The position numbers and the translations under genes are program-made. The notes below the pieces were generated by a model, which was not told the origin of the DNA, did no database searches, and saw only the letters and a program-made list of their open reading frames with translations. Below, one piece after another: positions 16,078-23,427 of a stretch of DNA of 27,564 bases; position 1 is the first letter of the stretch; each line of letters opens with the position of its first letter. Source of the stretch: Bacteroidales bacterium UBA1745 (GTDB lineage Bacteria > Bacteroidota > Bacteroidia > Bacteroidales > UBA932); NCBI GenBank assembly GCA_002314885.1, contig DCHT01000013.1, positions 7,857-35,420 on the forward strand, given 5' to 3'.

Positions 16078-17457
16078 ATGGAAACCGCATTGATGATCAT
16101 CCAGCTGCTTATAGTCCTGCTCGCCCTCTATGTGGGCTCACGCTACGGCAGCCTTGCACTCGGAGCCATCTCCGGAATCGGTCTGGCAATACTCGTATTC
16201 GGCTTCGGTCTGAAGCCAGGCACTCCTCCGACCGACGTAATCTACATCATAATCGCCGCCATCACCTGCGCGGGTATGCTGCAAGCCTCGGGCGGTATGG
16301 ACTGGCTCATCCAGATAGCCGAAAGGCTGCTCAGGAAGCATCCGGACCACATCACCTTCTTCGCCCCTCTCTGCACCTTCTTCCTGACCGTGCTCGTGGG
16401 CACAGGACACGTGGTATATACCCTTATGCCTATCATCTGCGACATCGCCCTCAAGAAGGGCATACGTCCTGAGAGACCTTGCGGCGTGGCCAGCATCGCA
16501 TCCCAGGTCGGCATCATAGGCTCCCCTATCTCCGCAGCTGTCGCTTCATTCGTGGTTATTTCCAACCAGTACGGCTTCGACGTCAACAACCTTCAGGTCA
16601 TCGCATTCACCATCCCTGCCAGCGTAATCGGCATACTCGTGGCCGCTGCCTGCAGCTACAAGAGGGGCAAGGACCTCGACAAGGACCCTAAGTTCCAGGC
16701 CCGCTGCCAGGATCCGGAGACATATAATTATATGTATGGCCACTCAGCCAGCGTAATGGGCAAGGAAATCAGCAAGAAAGCCAAGATTTCCGTGTGGATC
16801 TTCCTGGCAGCCATACTCGTGATCGTCATCTTCTCCATACTCCAGATCTGCGGTCTCGACATACGTCCTAACTTCCCTACCGGCAAGCTCGACGAACTCG
16901 GCAACCCTGTGATGAAGCGTCTGGGAATGAACATCATCATCCAGATCGTGATGCTCACCGCAGCCGCATTTATGATAATCTTCGCAAAGGCCAGCCCTAA
17001 GAAGGCAGTCGGCGGCTCTGTATGGCAGTCCGGAATGGTTGCGGCAGTCGCAATCTACGGCATCGCCTGGCTCGCGGACACCTTCTTCGGCAACTATATG
17101 GACCAGATGCAGAGCGGTCTCTCCGGCATAGTAGCGAAGTACCCTTGGACCATCGCATTCGCATTCTTCGCAGTGTCAGTGCTCATCAATTCCCAGGGTG
17201 CGGTGGTAGTTGCAATGCTGCCTCTCGCCTACACTCTCGGCATCCCCGGACCTGTGCTCCTGGGCGTCCTGCCGGCTGTTTACGGCTACTTCTTCATCCC
17301 GAACTATCCGTCCGACATCGCGACCGTCAACTTCGACCGCTCGGGCACGACAGTCATAGGAAAGTATCTGCTGAACCACTCATTTATGATGCCTGGAATG
17401 GTTTCCGTCGTCACAACAACAGTGGTCTGCTACCTCCTCACTTTGATTTTCTATTGA
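16078..17457 (+). CDS. dcuB: Anaerobic C4-dicarboxylate transporter, DcuB type
   Basis: 459 residues from the ATG at 16078, where the first membrane segment begins (METALMIIQLLIVLLALYVG). The upstream in-frame extension runs through the terminator hairpin and is not used. About ten or more hydrophobic segments. It carries DcuB-like blocks: LQASGGMDWLIQIAERLLRKHP, TVLVGTGHVVYTLMPIICD, KKGIRPERP, and QVGIIGSPISAAVASFV. The VVYTLMPIICD and IRPERP form favours DcuB (fumarate/succinate exchange) over DcuA. In a fermenting Bacteroidales it would export succinate in exchange for fumarate, malate or aspartate. Promoter is less clear than for neighbours; the nearest is TAATTTTA at 16049-16056, one base off the consensus. 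Stands alone between a terminator and the thrC promoter. Confidence 0.9.
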   Translation: METALMIIQLLIVLLALYVGSRYGSLALGAISGIGLAILVFGFGLKPGTPPTDVIYIIIAAITCAGMLQASGGMDWLIQIAERLLRKHPDHITFFAPLCTFFLTVLVGTGHVVYTLMPIICDIALKKGIRPERPCGVASIASQVGIIGSPISAAVASFVVISNQYGFDVNNLQVIAFTIPASVIGILVAAACSYKRGKDLDKDPKFQARCQDPETYNYMYGHSASVMGKEISKKAKISVWIFLAAILVIVIFSILQICGLDIRPNFPTGKLDELGNPVMKRLGMNIIIQIVMLTAAAFMIIFAKASPKKAVGGSVWQSGMVAAVAIYGIAWLADTFFGNYMDQMQSGLSGIVAKYPWTIAFAFFAVSVLINSQGAVVVAMLPLAYTLGIPGPVLLGVLPAVYGYFFIPNYPSDIATVNFDRSGTTVIGKYLLNHSFMMPGMVSVVTTTVVCYLLTLIFY

Positions 17458-17472
17458 TTTTACCTACATTTG
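17442..17472 (+). promoter_or_regulatory. Bacteroidetes-type promoter of thrC (TTTG-N19-TACATTTG)
   Basis: TTTG at 17442-17445 and TACATTTG at 17465-17472 are separated by 19 bases, a full match to the Bacteroides major sigma consensus. The upstream box overlaps the end of dcuB; the thrC ATG follows 31 bases after the -7 box. Best promoter in the window. Confidence 0.8.
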
Positions 17473-17503
17473 GGGATACTAATTAACTTGAACCGATAAA
17501 ATT

Positions 17504-18793
17504 ATGAAATTCGAACCGACTAAGTACCAGCTTATGAACGTTGGTACAGGAAGGATGCTTGAAGACGAAGGCTGGACCCTCGCCGATCCGCAGGCACCCG
17601 CACCTTCCCTCGTAAGAGCAGTCTATGAGACCAAGCAGTTCACCCCTAGGGAAGACCTCGACGGCCTCTACAGGTACGCCAACTGGCTTCCAATCCAGAG
17701 AACTCTCAAGAACTCCCACGCTCCTGTGACCTACAAGAGCCGCAAGCTTGCTAAGTTCCTCGATATGGACAACCTCTATATCACTTTCTCCGGCTACAAC
17801 CCTAAGATAGGCGCCCTGATGAGCACCTGCGCATTCAAGGAGACCGAGGCATACTCAGTATGCGCCCGCCTGCCTAAGAACTTCGACAGGGTACTCGTAG
17901 TGCAGTCCGCAGGCAACACCGCCCGCGCATTCGCAAAGGTCTGCTCAGACAACAAGATTCCAATCGTAATCTGCATACCGGAGGACAACAAGCACGATAT
18001 GTGGTTCCTCAAGAAGCTCAACAAGTGCGTGAAGATCGTCGCCACCCCTGCCGGTTCCGACTACTTCGACGCCATCACCCTGGGCGAGAAGATCTGCAGC
18101 GATCCTATGTTCATCGCAGAAGGCGGTGCAAAGAACGTTGCACGCCGCGACGGTATGGGCACCACGGTGCTCAGCGCAGTCGAGACCATAGGCCGCATTC
18201 CTGACGCCTACTTCCAGGCAGTCGGCAGCGGCACAGGCGCAATCGCAGCATACGAGAACAACCTCAGGCTCATCGAGGACGGACGCTATGGCGACAAGAA
18301 GATGAAGATCTTCGTTTCCCAGAACGCTCCTTTCACCCTTATGTACGATTCTTGGAAAGCCGATTCACGTCCGCTCGTGGACTACACTCCTGAGCAGTCA
18401 AGGCGCGACAGCGAGGTCATCCTCGCAAAGGTGCTCTCCAACAGGAAACCGCCTTACAGCCTCGCCGGTGGCCTCTATGACGTACTCAAGGACACTGACG
18501 GAGACGTATACTCAATCACCAACGACGAAATCGTCCAGTGGATTCTGCGCTTCTTCCAGGAAGAGGGTTACGACATCTTCCCTGCAGCCGCAACCGCAGT
18601 CGCATCAGTTGCCAAGGCCCTCGCGGATGGAAAGATCAAGAAGAGTGACACAGTTATGATCAACGTGACCGGTGGCGGTATACTCGCAGCCAAGTCTGAA
18701 GGCTATGTGGAGGCTGAACCAGCCCTCGTGCTCAGCCCTGACCTCCCTGCTGACGTCATCGTGAAGAAGGTCAAGGAACTCTTCAACAAATAA
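17504..18793 (+). CDS. thrC: Threonine synthase
   Basis: 429 residues, the usual length of bacterial threonine synthases. Turns O-phospho-L-homoserine into L-threonine using pyridoxal phosphate. Seen: early KYQLMNVGTGRMLEDEGW, the cofactor-lysine region MSTCAFKETEAYSVC with Lys112, VVQSAGNTARAFAKVC, and the phosphate-binding Gly-rich stretches GSGTGA and NVTGGG near the end. FSGYNPKIGALMSTCAFKE is typical of the Bacteroidetes form. Own promoter upstream and hairpins downstream mark it as a single-gene unit; no other thr gene (thrA, thrB) is in the window. Cytosolic. Confidence 0.92.
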   Translation: MKFEPTKYQLMNVGTGRMLEDEGWTLADPQAPAPSLVRAVYETKQFTPREDLDGLYRYANWLPIQRTLKNSHAPVTYKSRKLAKFLDMDNLYITFSGYNPKIGALMSTCAFKETEAYSVCARLPKNFDRVLVVQSAGNTARAFAKVCSDNKIPIVICIPEDNKHDMWFLKKLNKCVKIVATPAGSDYFDAITLGEKICSDPMFIAEGGAKNVARRDGMGTTVLSAVETIGRIPDAYFQAVGSGTGAIAAYENNLRLIEDGRYGDKKMKIFVSQNAPFTLMYDSWKADSRPLVDYTPEQSRRDSEVILAKVLSNRKPPYSLAGGLYDVLKDTDGDVYSITNDEIVQWILRFFQEEGYDIFPAAATAVASVAKALADGKIKKSDTVMINVTGGGILAAKSEGYVEAEPALVLSPDLPADVIVKKVKELFNK

Positions 18794-18808
18794 GCTGATT
18801 CGTCAGCT
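18793..18808 (+). terminator. Hairpin with TTCG loop at thrC stop
   Basis: AGCTGA-TTCG-TCAGCT starts on the last base of the thrC stop codon. A perfect six-base stem closed by a TTCG loop, without a T-run; more likely a 3'-end stabilising hairpin than a full terminator on its own. Confidence 0.45.
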
Positions 18809-18824
18809 GAACTAACCAAAAGCA

Positions 18825-18870
18825 AGACCCGGTGTCGGTTCTCTGACGGAACTTTCACCGGGTCTATTAT
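18825..18870 (+). terminator. Terminator hairpin after thrC
   Basis: AGACCCGGTG (18825-18834) pairs perfectly with CACCGGGTCT (18856-18865); a smaller GTTC/GAAC pair can form in the loop. A short A/T-rich tail (ATTATTTA) follows. Likely ends the thrC transcript. Confidence 0.6.
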
Positions 18871-18949
18871 TTACTTTCACGCTATCGGCAAATCTATTGG
18901 AGTTTTTTAGAATAGCAAATAGGTAAAGACATTTTTTATCAAAAATTTT

Positions 18950-18957
18950 TAATTTTG
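18950..18957 (+). promoter_or_regulatory. Bacteroidetes -7 promoter box TAATTTTG
   Basis: Exact TAnnTTTG, 21 bases before the ATG at 18979. The region upstream is A/T-rich but has no clean TTTG at the right distance. The box overlaps an alternative TTG start at 18955, which argues for the ATG as the true start. Confidence 0.5.
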
Positions 18958-18978
18958 GCCCAACAAAAATATAAAACG

Positions 18979-20100
18979 ATGAAAGTACTCAAGAAAATTC
19001 TCATCTGCTTCCTCGGCCTTATCGTCTTCCTTGCGGCCGCAATAGCAGTAGTATGGGGCAAGGACCTCAAGACCATCGCCTCCGTGCAGCAGGTGGACGC
19101 TGACGGCTATCTCTACGAAATGACCTTCAGCGCAGACTACGACCTCGACGAGATCATAGAAAGGGACATCGATTCCAATGGAAAACTCCTCTCATACGTA
19201 TATGAAAAGATAAGCAGAGGCCTCTACAAGCCACATATCGAGAATGCGGGCGGCACCATAGGCTGCACCAGCTTCCAGGTAAAGAATGCTGACGGAGACG
19301 GCTATCTCTATGGCCGCAACTACGATTTCTACAAGAATCCGACTATCGTCGTAAAGTCCTATCCTAAGAAAGGCTATGCCTCACTCAGCGCCGTGGATAT
19401 GGGCCATCTGGGCTACTCCCTCGAGACTCTGCCTACATCCTTCGCAAAGAAGGCTCTCTGCATCGCATCAGTGTATGCACCTATGGACGGCGTCAACGAG
19501 AAAGGCGTGTGCGTTTCGATTATGGCACTGCCTAAGATGGCATCCCAGCAGGACACTGAGAAGCACGACGTGGGTACAACTATCATTATGAGGCTCATAC
19601 TCGACCGCTGCGCAAGCGTAGAAGAGGCCATTGAGCTCGTGAACTCCCTCGACATCAGGCACGACGCCAAGGCCGGCTCAGGCTACCACTATATGGTGGC
19701 AGATGCCAGCGGAGACGCCTGCTGCATCGAATTCGACAAGGACGACGAGTGGAAGACCATCATCGTCAGGAAGCCTGCCGACAGCAACTATATGATAGTC
19801 ACCAACCACCTGCTCAATCCTAAGCACTACTCCCCTGTCCCTGACCAGAGCGTGGGCAACACCCACAGCAAGAGCTGGTGGCGCTATGAGACCGTGGACG
19901 CCTATATGCAGGAGCACGACGGCATCCTCAGCCTCGAACAGGCACAGGAAATCCTCTCCGCAGTACACTGGAAGGACTTCAAATGGGACACAGGCCTCAT
20001 CGAGGACACCCAGTTCAGCAATGTATATGACCAGAAAGAACATAGCCTCGCAATGCGTCCTTGGAACGATTACGAGACTACGTATGAATTCGAGTTATAA
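18979..20100 (+). CDS. Membrane-anchored Ntn hydrolase, choloylglycine hydrolase / linear-amide C-N hydrolase type
   Basis: 373 residues from the ATG at 18979; the TTG 24 bases upstream lies within the promoter box. Residues about 4-28 form an N-terminal membrane segment (ILICFLGLIVFLAAAIAVVW), so the enzyme should face the periplasm. The Ntn core starts at Cys96 in TIGCTSF, with GRNYDF (Arg113, Asp116), DGVNEKGV, TNH (Asn276) and WWRYE (Arg302). These line up in order with Cys2, Arg18, Asp21, Asn82, Asn175 and Arg228 of bile salt hydrolase. Activation would need cleavage just before Cys96, removing the anchor part or leaving it bound. Substrate could be a bile acid amide, an N-acyl amino acid, penicillin-like amide or a peptide; the sequence does not decide. 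Converges with the coiled-coil lipoprotein gene, three bases apart. Confidence 0.75.
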   Translation: MKVLKKILICFLGLIVFLAAAIAVVWGKDLKTIASVQQVDADGYLYEMTFSADYDLDEIIERDIDSNGKLLSYVYEKISRGLYKPHIENAGGTIGCTSFQVKNADGDGYLYGRNYDFYKNPTIVVKSYPKKGYASLSAVDMGHLGYSLETLPTSFAKKALCIASVYAPMDGVNEKGVCVSIMALPKMASQQDTEKHDVGTTIIMRLILDRCASVEEAIELVNSLDIRHDAKAGSGYHYMVADASGDACCIEFDKDDEWKTIIVRKPADSNYMIVTNHLLNPKHYSPVPDQSVGNTHSKSWWRYETVDAYMQEHDGILSLEQAQEILSAVHWKDFKWDTGLIEDTQFSNVYDQKEHSLAMRPWNDYETTYEFEL

Positions 20101-20103
20101 GAT

Positions 20104-20877
20104 CTATTCCGCCTGAATCTTGGCGTTGACAGTTGCGATGGCTGCTGCGGCTTCGGTGTTACCGGCTTCGGCAGCCATTTCGTAATATCTGCGGGCTTCC
20201 TTATATATATCCTGGGCCATAGTGGCCACCTTGTCCTTGTTCCTGCGGAAACGCACGTCAGGCACATTGTCGGCGAAATCCTCGAGCAGATGACCTGCGT
20301 CGAAGAGCATAGCAGCCTGTTCACTGACCTTTGCCTTAAGCTGAGCGTTCTGATCTTCGATAGTAGCAAGCTGGTCATTGATGGTCTTGCCCTGGGCGGA
20401 GATGGTGTTGTTCTGCTCTTCTATCTTGGCATCCTTGGCGGAAATCTCGTCCTTGAGTTCAGTAATCTGCTTCTCCTGCTCGGCGATGACCTCCTTGAAG
20501 CCGCTGATCATCTTCTGGAACTCCCTGTTCTTGGAATTGGATGAGGCATTCTCCTTCTCAAGCGCGGAAATGCGCTCCTTGATGGTCTGGATACTGGTGG
20601 AAATCTGCTCGGCGGTGCTCAGTTCCGCATCTCCGGTCTCGAAGTCGCTGCGCAGAGTGGCCGTCTGACCGGATACGACTGCGAGTTCCTCGAGTATAGC
20701 GGTAATTTCCCTGTTCTGGTCCACATAACTCTGCTGAAGAGCTGCCCTGGACTCCTTTACTTCCTGGAGCTCGGCCTTGATGTCGTCGTACTGCCTGCGG
20801 CTCACGACATCCATATCACAGGCGCAGACGACGCCTGCTGCGAGCATAATCGCTGCTGCTATTTTGTAAGTGTGCAT
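20104..20877 (-). CDS. Coiled-coil lipoprotein of unknown function
   Basis: 257 residues. A type II signal with VCAC near residues 17-20 (Cys20, or Cys18, lipidated) is followed from about 30 to 185 by a long, Glu/Lys/Gln-rich helix with heptad-like spacing (QYDDIKAELQEVKESRAALQ, ITELKDEISAKDAKIEEQ), predicted to form a coiled coil. The last 50 residues (DKVATMAQDIYKEARRYYEM, AAEAGNTEAAAAI) resemble a single Sel1/TPR-like helix pair. No enzyme motif. Last gene of a four-gene minus-strand unit; its start overlaps the previous gene by 19 bases, which suggests translational coupling. Likely anchored in the envelope, perhaps as a spacer or scaffold; the role is unknown. Confidence 0.8.
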   Translation of the reverse strand: MHTYKIAAAIMLAAGVVCACDMDVVSRRQYDDIKAELQEVKESRAALQQSYVDQNREITAILEELAVVSGQTATLRSDFETGDAELSTAEQISTSIQTIKERISALEKENASSNSKNREFQKMISGFKEVIAEQEKQITELKDEISAKDAKIEEQNNTISAQGKTINDQLATIEDQNAQLKAKVSEQAAMLFDAGHLLEDFADNVPDVRFRRNKDKVATMAQDIYKEARRYYEMAAEAGNTEAAAAIATVNAKIQAE

Positions 20878-21281
20878 CTGTAATCCTCCTTCTTGAATCT
20901 GATTGTAACTTTATCAATGCTTTCCTTGTACACTACAATTCCCTTGCCTAAATCGCTGCTGTAGAGGCTGCCGTCGGCCTGCATCTCGAAGAGCAGGACC
21001 TTCGGAGCATATTCGCTCAGGATCGTAAGTACGTAATTGTCAGCGACATCCTTCTCAAAAACTCCTACGAAGCGGGATATGGAATCAGGGTATTCGAACC
21101 TGACGTCGTATGTGCCCAGGAGTTTTGAGTCATCGAGGGTGACGGTCTCTTCGGAAAGGGCGGAATCCGTTTCCCTGTCAAGGTAAATCTTCCTGACATA
21201 CAGCAGCACGCCAACGACGATTGCTGCGGAAAAGAGCAGTGTCAGGATAATTGTCAGAGCGGTTTTGAGGTTTTTTGACAT
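20859..21281 (-). CDS. Small membrane-anchored protein of unknown function
   Basis: 140 residues. Residues about 8-29 are one membrane span (ALTIILTLLFSAAIVVGVLL) with basic residues on both sides; the rest (about 35-140) is a soluble, probably periplasmic domain rich in beta-strand patterns (LLGTYDVRFEYPDSISRFVG, YVLTILSEYAPKVLLFEM, VTIRFKKEDYRCTL). The repeated short strands suggest a small barrel or lipocalin-like fold, but this is only a guess from pattern. The start ATG shares one base with the stop of the preceding gene (TAATG), and its end overlaps the lipoprotein gene, so it is made together with both. No family recognised. Confidence 0.75.
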   Translation of the reverse strand: MSKNLKTALTIILTLLFSAAIVVGVLLYVRKIYLDRETDSALSEETVTLDDSKLLGTYDVRFEYPDSISRFVGVFEKDVADNYVLTILSEYAPKVLLFEMQADGSLYSSDLGKGIVVYKESIDKVTIRFKKEDYRCTLTK

Positions 21282-22222
21282 TATTTGGTTCTCCAGACTA
21301 TATAATTCTCATACCTATATTGACTGTTGCGCCTGTTGGCCAGTTCGCTGACGAAGCCTTTGCCATCTCTCCAGAAACCGTAGGAATACTGGCTTCCGAC
21401 GACATAGACTGCATTGTCCACGCCCATATCCACGAGGGCCTGTGAGAAGTCGTGGAAGGATTCAGGAGTCTGGGTCACAACTATGAAAATCTCGCCTGCG
21501 CGGTCGCAGATGGCCTTGCGCACCGCCTTGCCCTTAGGCTCGTTCTCGACTATGCTGCCATTGCTGACGATAGGATACTGGCGGAAGAAATAGCCTCCCC
21601 TCTCAGTTGCCTGTTCGAAAAGCGGAGAATTCTCGGAATAACCGATCGTGACCTTTCCGTCGATGATGGAGACATATCCTTTCTTGGAAAGGCCCCAGGT
21701 GAGAGGTTCGCCCTTGAGGACGAATGCGCCGACGATCTTGCCATTGTCGGCCCTTAGGTCTGCGGCCTGTGCCGCGAGGATGATGCTGGCGTCATTGAGT
21801 TTCGGAGTACCGATCACAAGTTCCGGAACAGCATTGTGAGGGATGTAGATGTCAAAAGGAATGTCGTCGACCGTAAGTGTCTGATATTCAGTAAATGAGA
21901 GACCTGTAGTGTCGGAATAGTCTCCGAGGAAAGCTGGCTTCTCCTTAGCCTGGCAGGCGAGGATATTGCTGTCCGGCGAATCATAAATTCCAGGTTCCGG
22001 GCTTAGGAGAGCGGCCTCGCGATGAAGGGTGGCGGTCAGGAATATCAAGATGACAATGACGACGATCGACACCGCTAGGACTATTCTCAGGAGCAATGGC
22101 TGGAGATCACGCTTCTCCTTTTTCTTCGGAGCCTCAGGCAGCGGAGCCGGCAGTGATGCCCTCTGCTTTCCTGTCAGGACGCGGAACTCTTCTTCCTGGT
22201 TGTAATTTGAAAAATCTATCAT
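21281..22222 (-). CDS. Membrane protein with degenerate phosphodiester-glycosidase-like domain
   Basis: 313 residues. An N-terminal cytosolic part rich in Pro, Lys and Glu (about 1-42) is followed by one membrane span (about 45-65, LRIVLAVSIVVIVILIFLTA) and a periplasmic domain. That domain has the order of DUF2233/NAGPA proteins: GAFVLKGEPLTWGLSKKGYVS, GGYFFRQYPIVSNGSI, KAVRKAICDRAGEIFIVV, FHDFSQALVDMGVDNAVYVVG. Where active members have an Asp-Gly-Gly motif (seen in the lipoprotein at 12838), this one reads VGSQYS, so catalysis may be lost. The assignment is by pattern reading and is moderate. Its start overlaps the LytTR gene by four bases (ATGA type) and its end shares a base with the next gene: a strictly coupled set. 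Confidence 0.7.
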   Translation of the reverse strand: MIDFSNYNQEEEFRVLTGKQRASLPAPLPEAPKKKEKRDLQPLLLRIVLAVSIVVIVILIFLTATLHREAALLSPEPGIYDSPDSNILACQAKEKPAFLGDYSDTTGLSFTEYQTLTVDDIPFDIYIPHNAVPELVIGTPKLNDASIILAAQAADLRADNGKIVGAFVLKGEPLTWGLSKKGYVSIIDGKVTIGYSENSPLFEQATERGGYFFRQYPIVSNGSIVENEPKGKAVRKAICDRAGEIFIVVTQTPESFHDFSQALVDMGVDNAVYVVGSQYSYGFWRDGKGFVSELANRRNSQYRYENYIVWRTK

Positions 22223-22593
22223 TCTTCTGTGGAATTAAGTTCAGATTCGAGCCAGAACTTGAGCTGCCTGAGCACCTCCTTGGACGGAGAAAGTTCAGTG
22301 TAGAAACCGTTGCAGTCGGAAAGTACAAGCTTCTGTTTGGCTACGTCTATCTGATAAATAAAAGCACTGTTGATGATGAATCCCTTGCCTATCCTGATGA
22401 TGCTCTCCGCTATTTCCCCGAGCTGTTCCTCGATGATGTCCTGGAGATGTCCAAGCTGGAAGGAAACCAGAGCCTTGCGTCCGTCGCGGGTGATGATGTG
22501 AGAATAGTTGCCGTCCGCCTCGATGTAGACGAGGTGGGCAACCGGAACCCGCAGCAGTTCGGTACCTTTGGATATGACGAGATGATCCTTCAT
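22219..22593 (-). CDS. Stand-alone LytTR-type DNA-binding regulator
   Basis: 124 residues from the ATG at 22593. A TTG at 22614 would add seven residues but lies inside the proposed -7 box, so the ATG is preferred. Almost the whole protein is a LytTR domain: RVPVAHLVYIEADGNYSHII, DGRKALVSFQLGHLQDII, IIRIGKGFIINSAFIYQIDV, and LVLSDCNGFYTELSPSKEVL. No receiver domain is present, so it is not a classical response regulator; activity may be set by the membrane proteins encoded with it. First gene of the four-gene minus-strand operon and divergent from two sigma-factor genes. LytTR proteins bind pairs of nine-base direct repeats about 21 bases apart, and such repeats occur just upstream. Confidence 0.85.
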   Translation of the reverse strand: MKDHLVISKGTELLRVPVAHLVYIEADGNYSHIITRDGRKALVSFQLGHLQDIIEEQLGEIAESIIRIGKGFIINSAFIYQIDVAKQKLVLSDCNGFYTELSPSKEVLRQLKFWLESELNSTEE

Positions 22594-22611
22594 CGGAATT
22601 CTAAAACTGAG

Positions 22612-22642
22612 CAAAATTCGGAAAAAGAAATGGGACTGACAA
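22612..22642 (-). promoter_or_regulatory. Candidate promoter of the LytTR operon
   Basis: On the minus strand, ATTG ends at 22640 and GAATTTTG runs 22619-22612, with 20 bases between. One mismatch in each box from TTTG-N19-21-TAnnTTTG. The ATG at 22593 lies 18 bases downstream. Confidence 0.5.
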
Positions 22643-22660
22643 TAGGCTTCGGCGCGACTT

Positions 22661-22735
22661 TATGAAATGATTGTATAGTGTATGAAATTACCTCCTGAAA
22701 TTGGCTTCATACACTCCGGATACGCCTTCATACAA
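22661..22735. promoter_or_regulatory. Paired repeats, candidate LytTR operator between divergent promoters
   Basis: TATGAA at 22661 and 22681 (20-base period) faces TTCATACA at 22706 and 22727 (21-base period). The inner two form a perfect nine-base inverted repeat, GTGTATGAA (22678-22686) and TTCATACAC (22706-22714). A period of about 21 is the known spacing for LytTR sites such as those of AgrA. The cluster lies between the -33 boxes of the two divergent promoters. The surrounding stretch 22615-22839 holds no gene. Confidence 0.6.
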
Positions 22736-22777
22736 CGCCCCGAAAAACCGTTGATTTTGCCCTTTTTTCGCCCAATC

Positions 22778-22809
22778 TTTGCCGTCGGAAACAGCTCAGT
22801 TTACCTTTT
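22778..22809 (+). promoter_or_regulatory. Candidate promoter of the sigma-factor genes
   Basis: TTTG at 22778-22781, 20 bases, then TACCTTTT at 22802-22809, one base off TAnnTTTG. The ATG at 22840 follows 30 bases later. Confidence 0.5.
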
Positions 22810-22839
22810 CCCAATATCCGACATTAAATAGAAAAAAGC

Positions 22840-23406
22840 ATGAAAACGAGTACTTCAAGAATCAGCGGTAAGGACCTTCTCGCAAAGCAGTATGAATATG
22901 TGAAAAATACGGCCTACACGGCCGCCAGAAGCTATATCAGGAAGCAGGGAGTGAAAGGATTCGACGAGGAAAAGATGGAATATCTCTTCTCCGACATCTG
23001 CCTCAAGATGCTCCTCAGCAAGGGTTACGACCCGGAGCGCGGAGCAGCCCTCAAGACCTGGATCTGGACCATCACGGTCAATGCCCTCATCGACCGTCTC
23101 AAGGACACCGAGGAAGAGCACGAGGAGCTCTATTGGGAGAACGAGGACGGGGACCTCGTGGAGGTGCCCGAACTCGCCGGAAACTGCACCCCCGAGGACG
23201 TCGTGATCGGAGAAGAGAAGAGCGCGATTTTCGTGAACTTCCTGGAGAGGAGGAACGACACCGACAGGCGCATCTTCGAACTCTTCACCCAGGGCTTCAG
23301 TCCCAAGGAACTCGGAGAGAAATTCGGGCTCGAGGCGAACACCGTGGCGGTACGTATTTTCAGAATGAAGGAACAATTGCGCAGGGAGTACGTAATCTGC
23401 GCGTAG
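22840..23406 (+). CDS. Sigma-70 family RNA polymerase sigma factor, ECF-like
   Basis: 188 residues. Region 2 is about 15-90 (QYEYVKNTAYTAARSYIRKQ, then GAALKTWIWTITVNALIDRL, the usual helix ending region 2). An acidic linker follows (about 90-120, EEEHEELYWENEDGDL). Region 4 is about 130-185 with FELFTQGFSPKELGEKFGLE, a helix-turn-helix, and NTVAVRIFRMKEQLRREYV. This two-domain form without region 3 is that of ECF or minimal sigma factors. No anti-sigma gene lies next to it. The RpoD-like gene starts 21 bases downstream, probably on the same transcript. The divergent LytTR gene and shared operator suggest joint control. The target promoters are unknown. Confidence 0.85.
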   Translation: MKTSTSRISGKDLLAKQYEYVKNTAYTAARSYIRKQGVKGFDEEKMEYLFSDICLKMLLSKGYDPERGAALKTWIWTITVNALIDRLKDTEEEHEELYWENEDGDLVEVPELAGNCTPEDVVIGEEKSAIFVNFLERRNDTDRRIFELFTQGFSPKELGEKFGLEANTVAVRIFRMKEQLRREYVICA

Positions 23407-23427
23407 TCCGCGAGTATATATTGGTGT

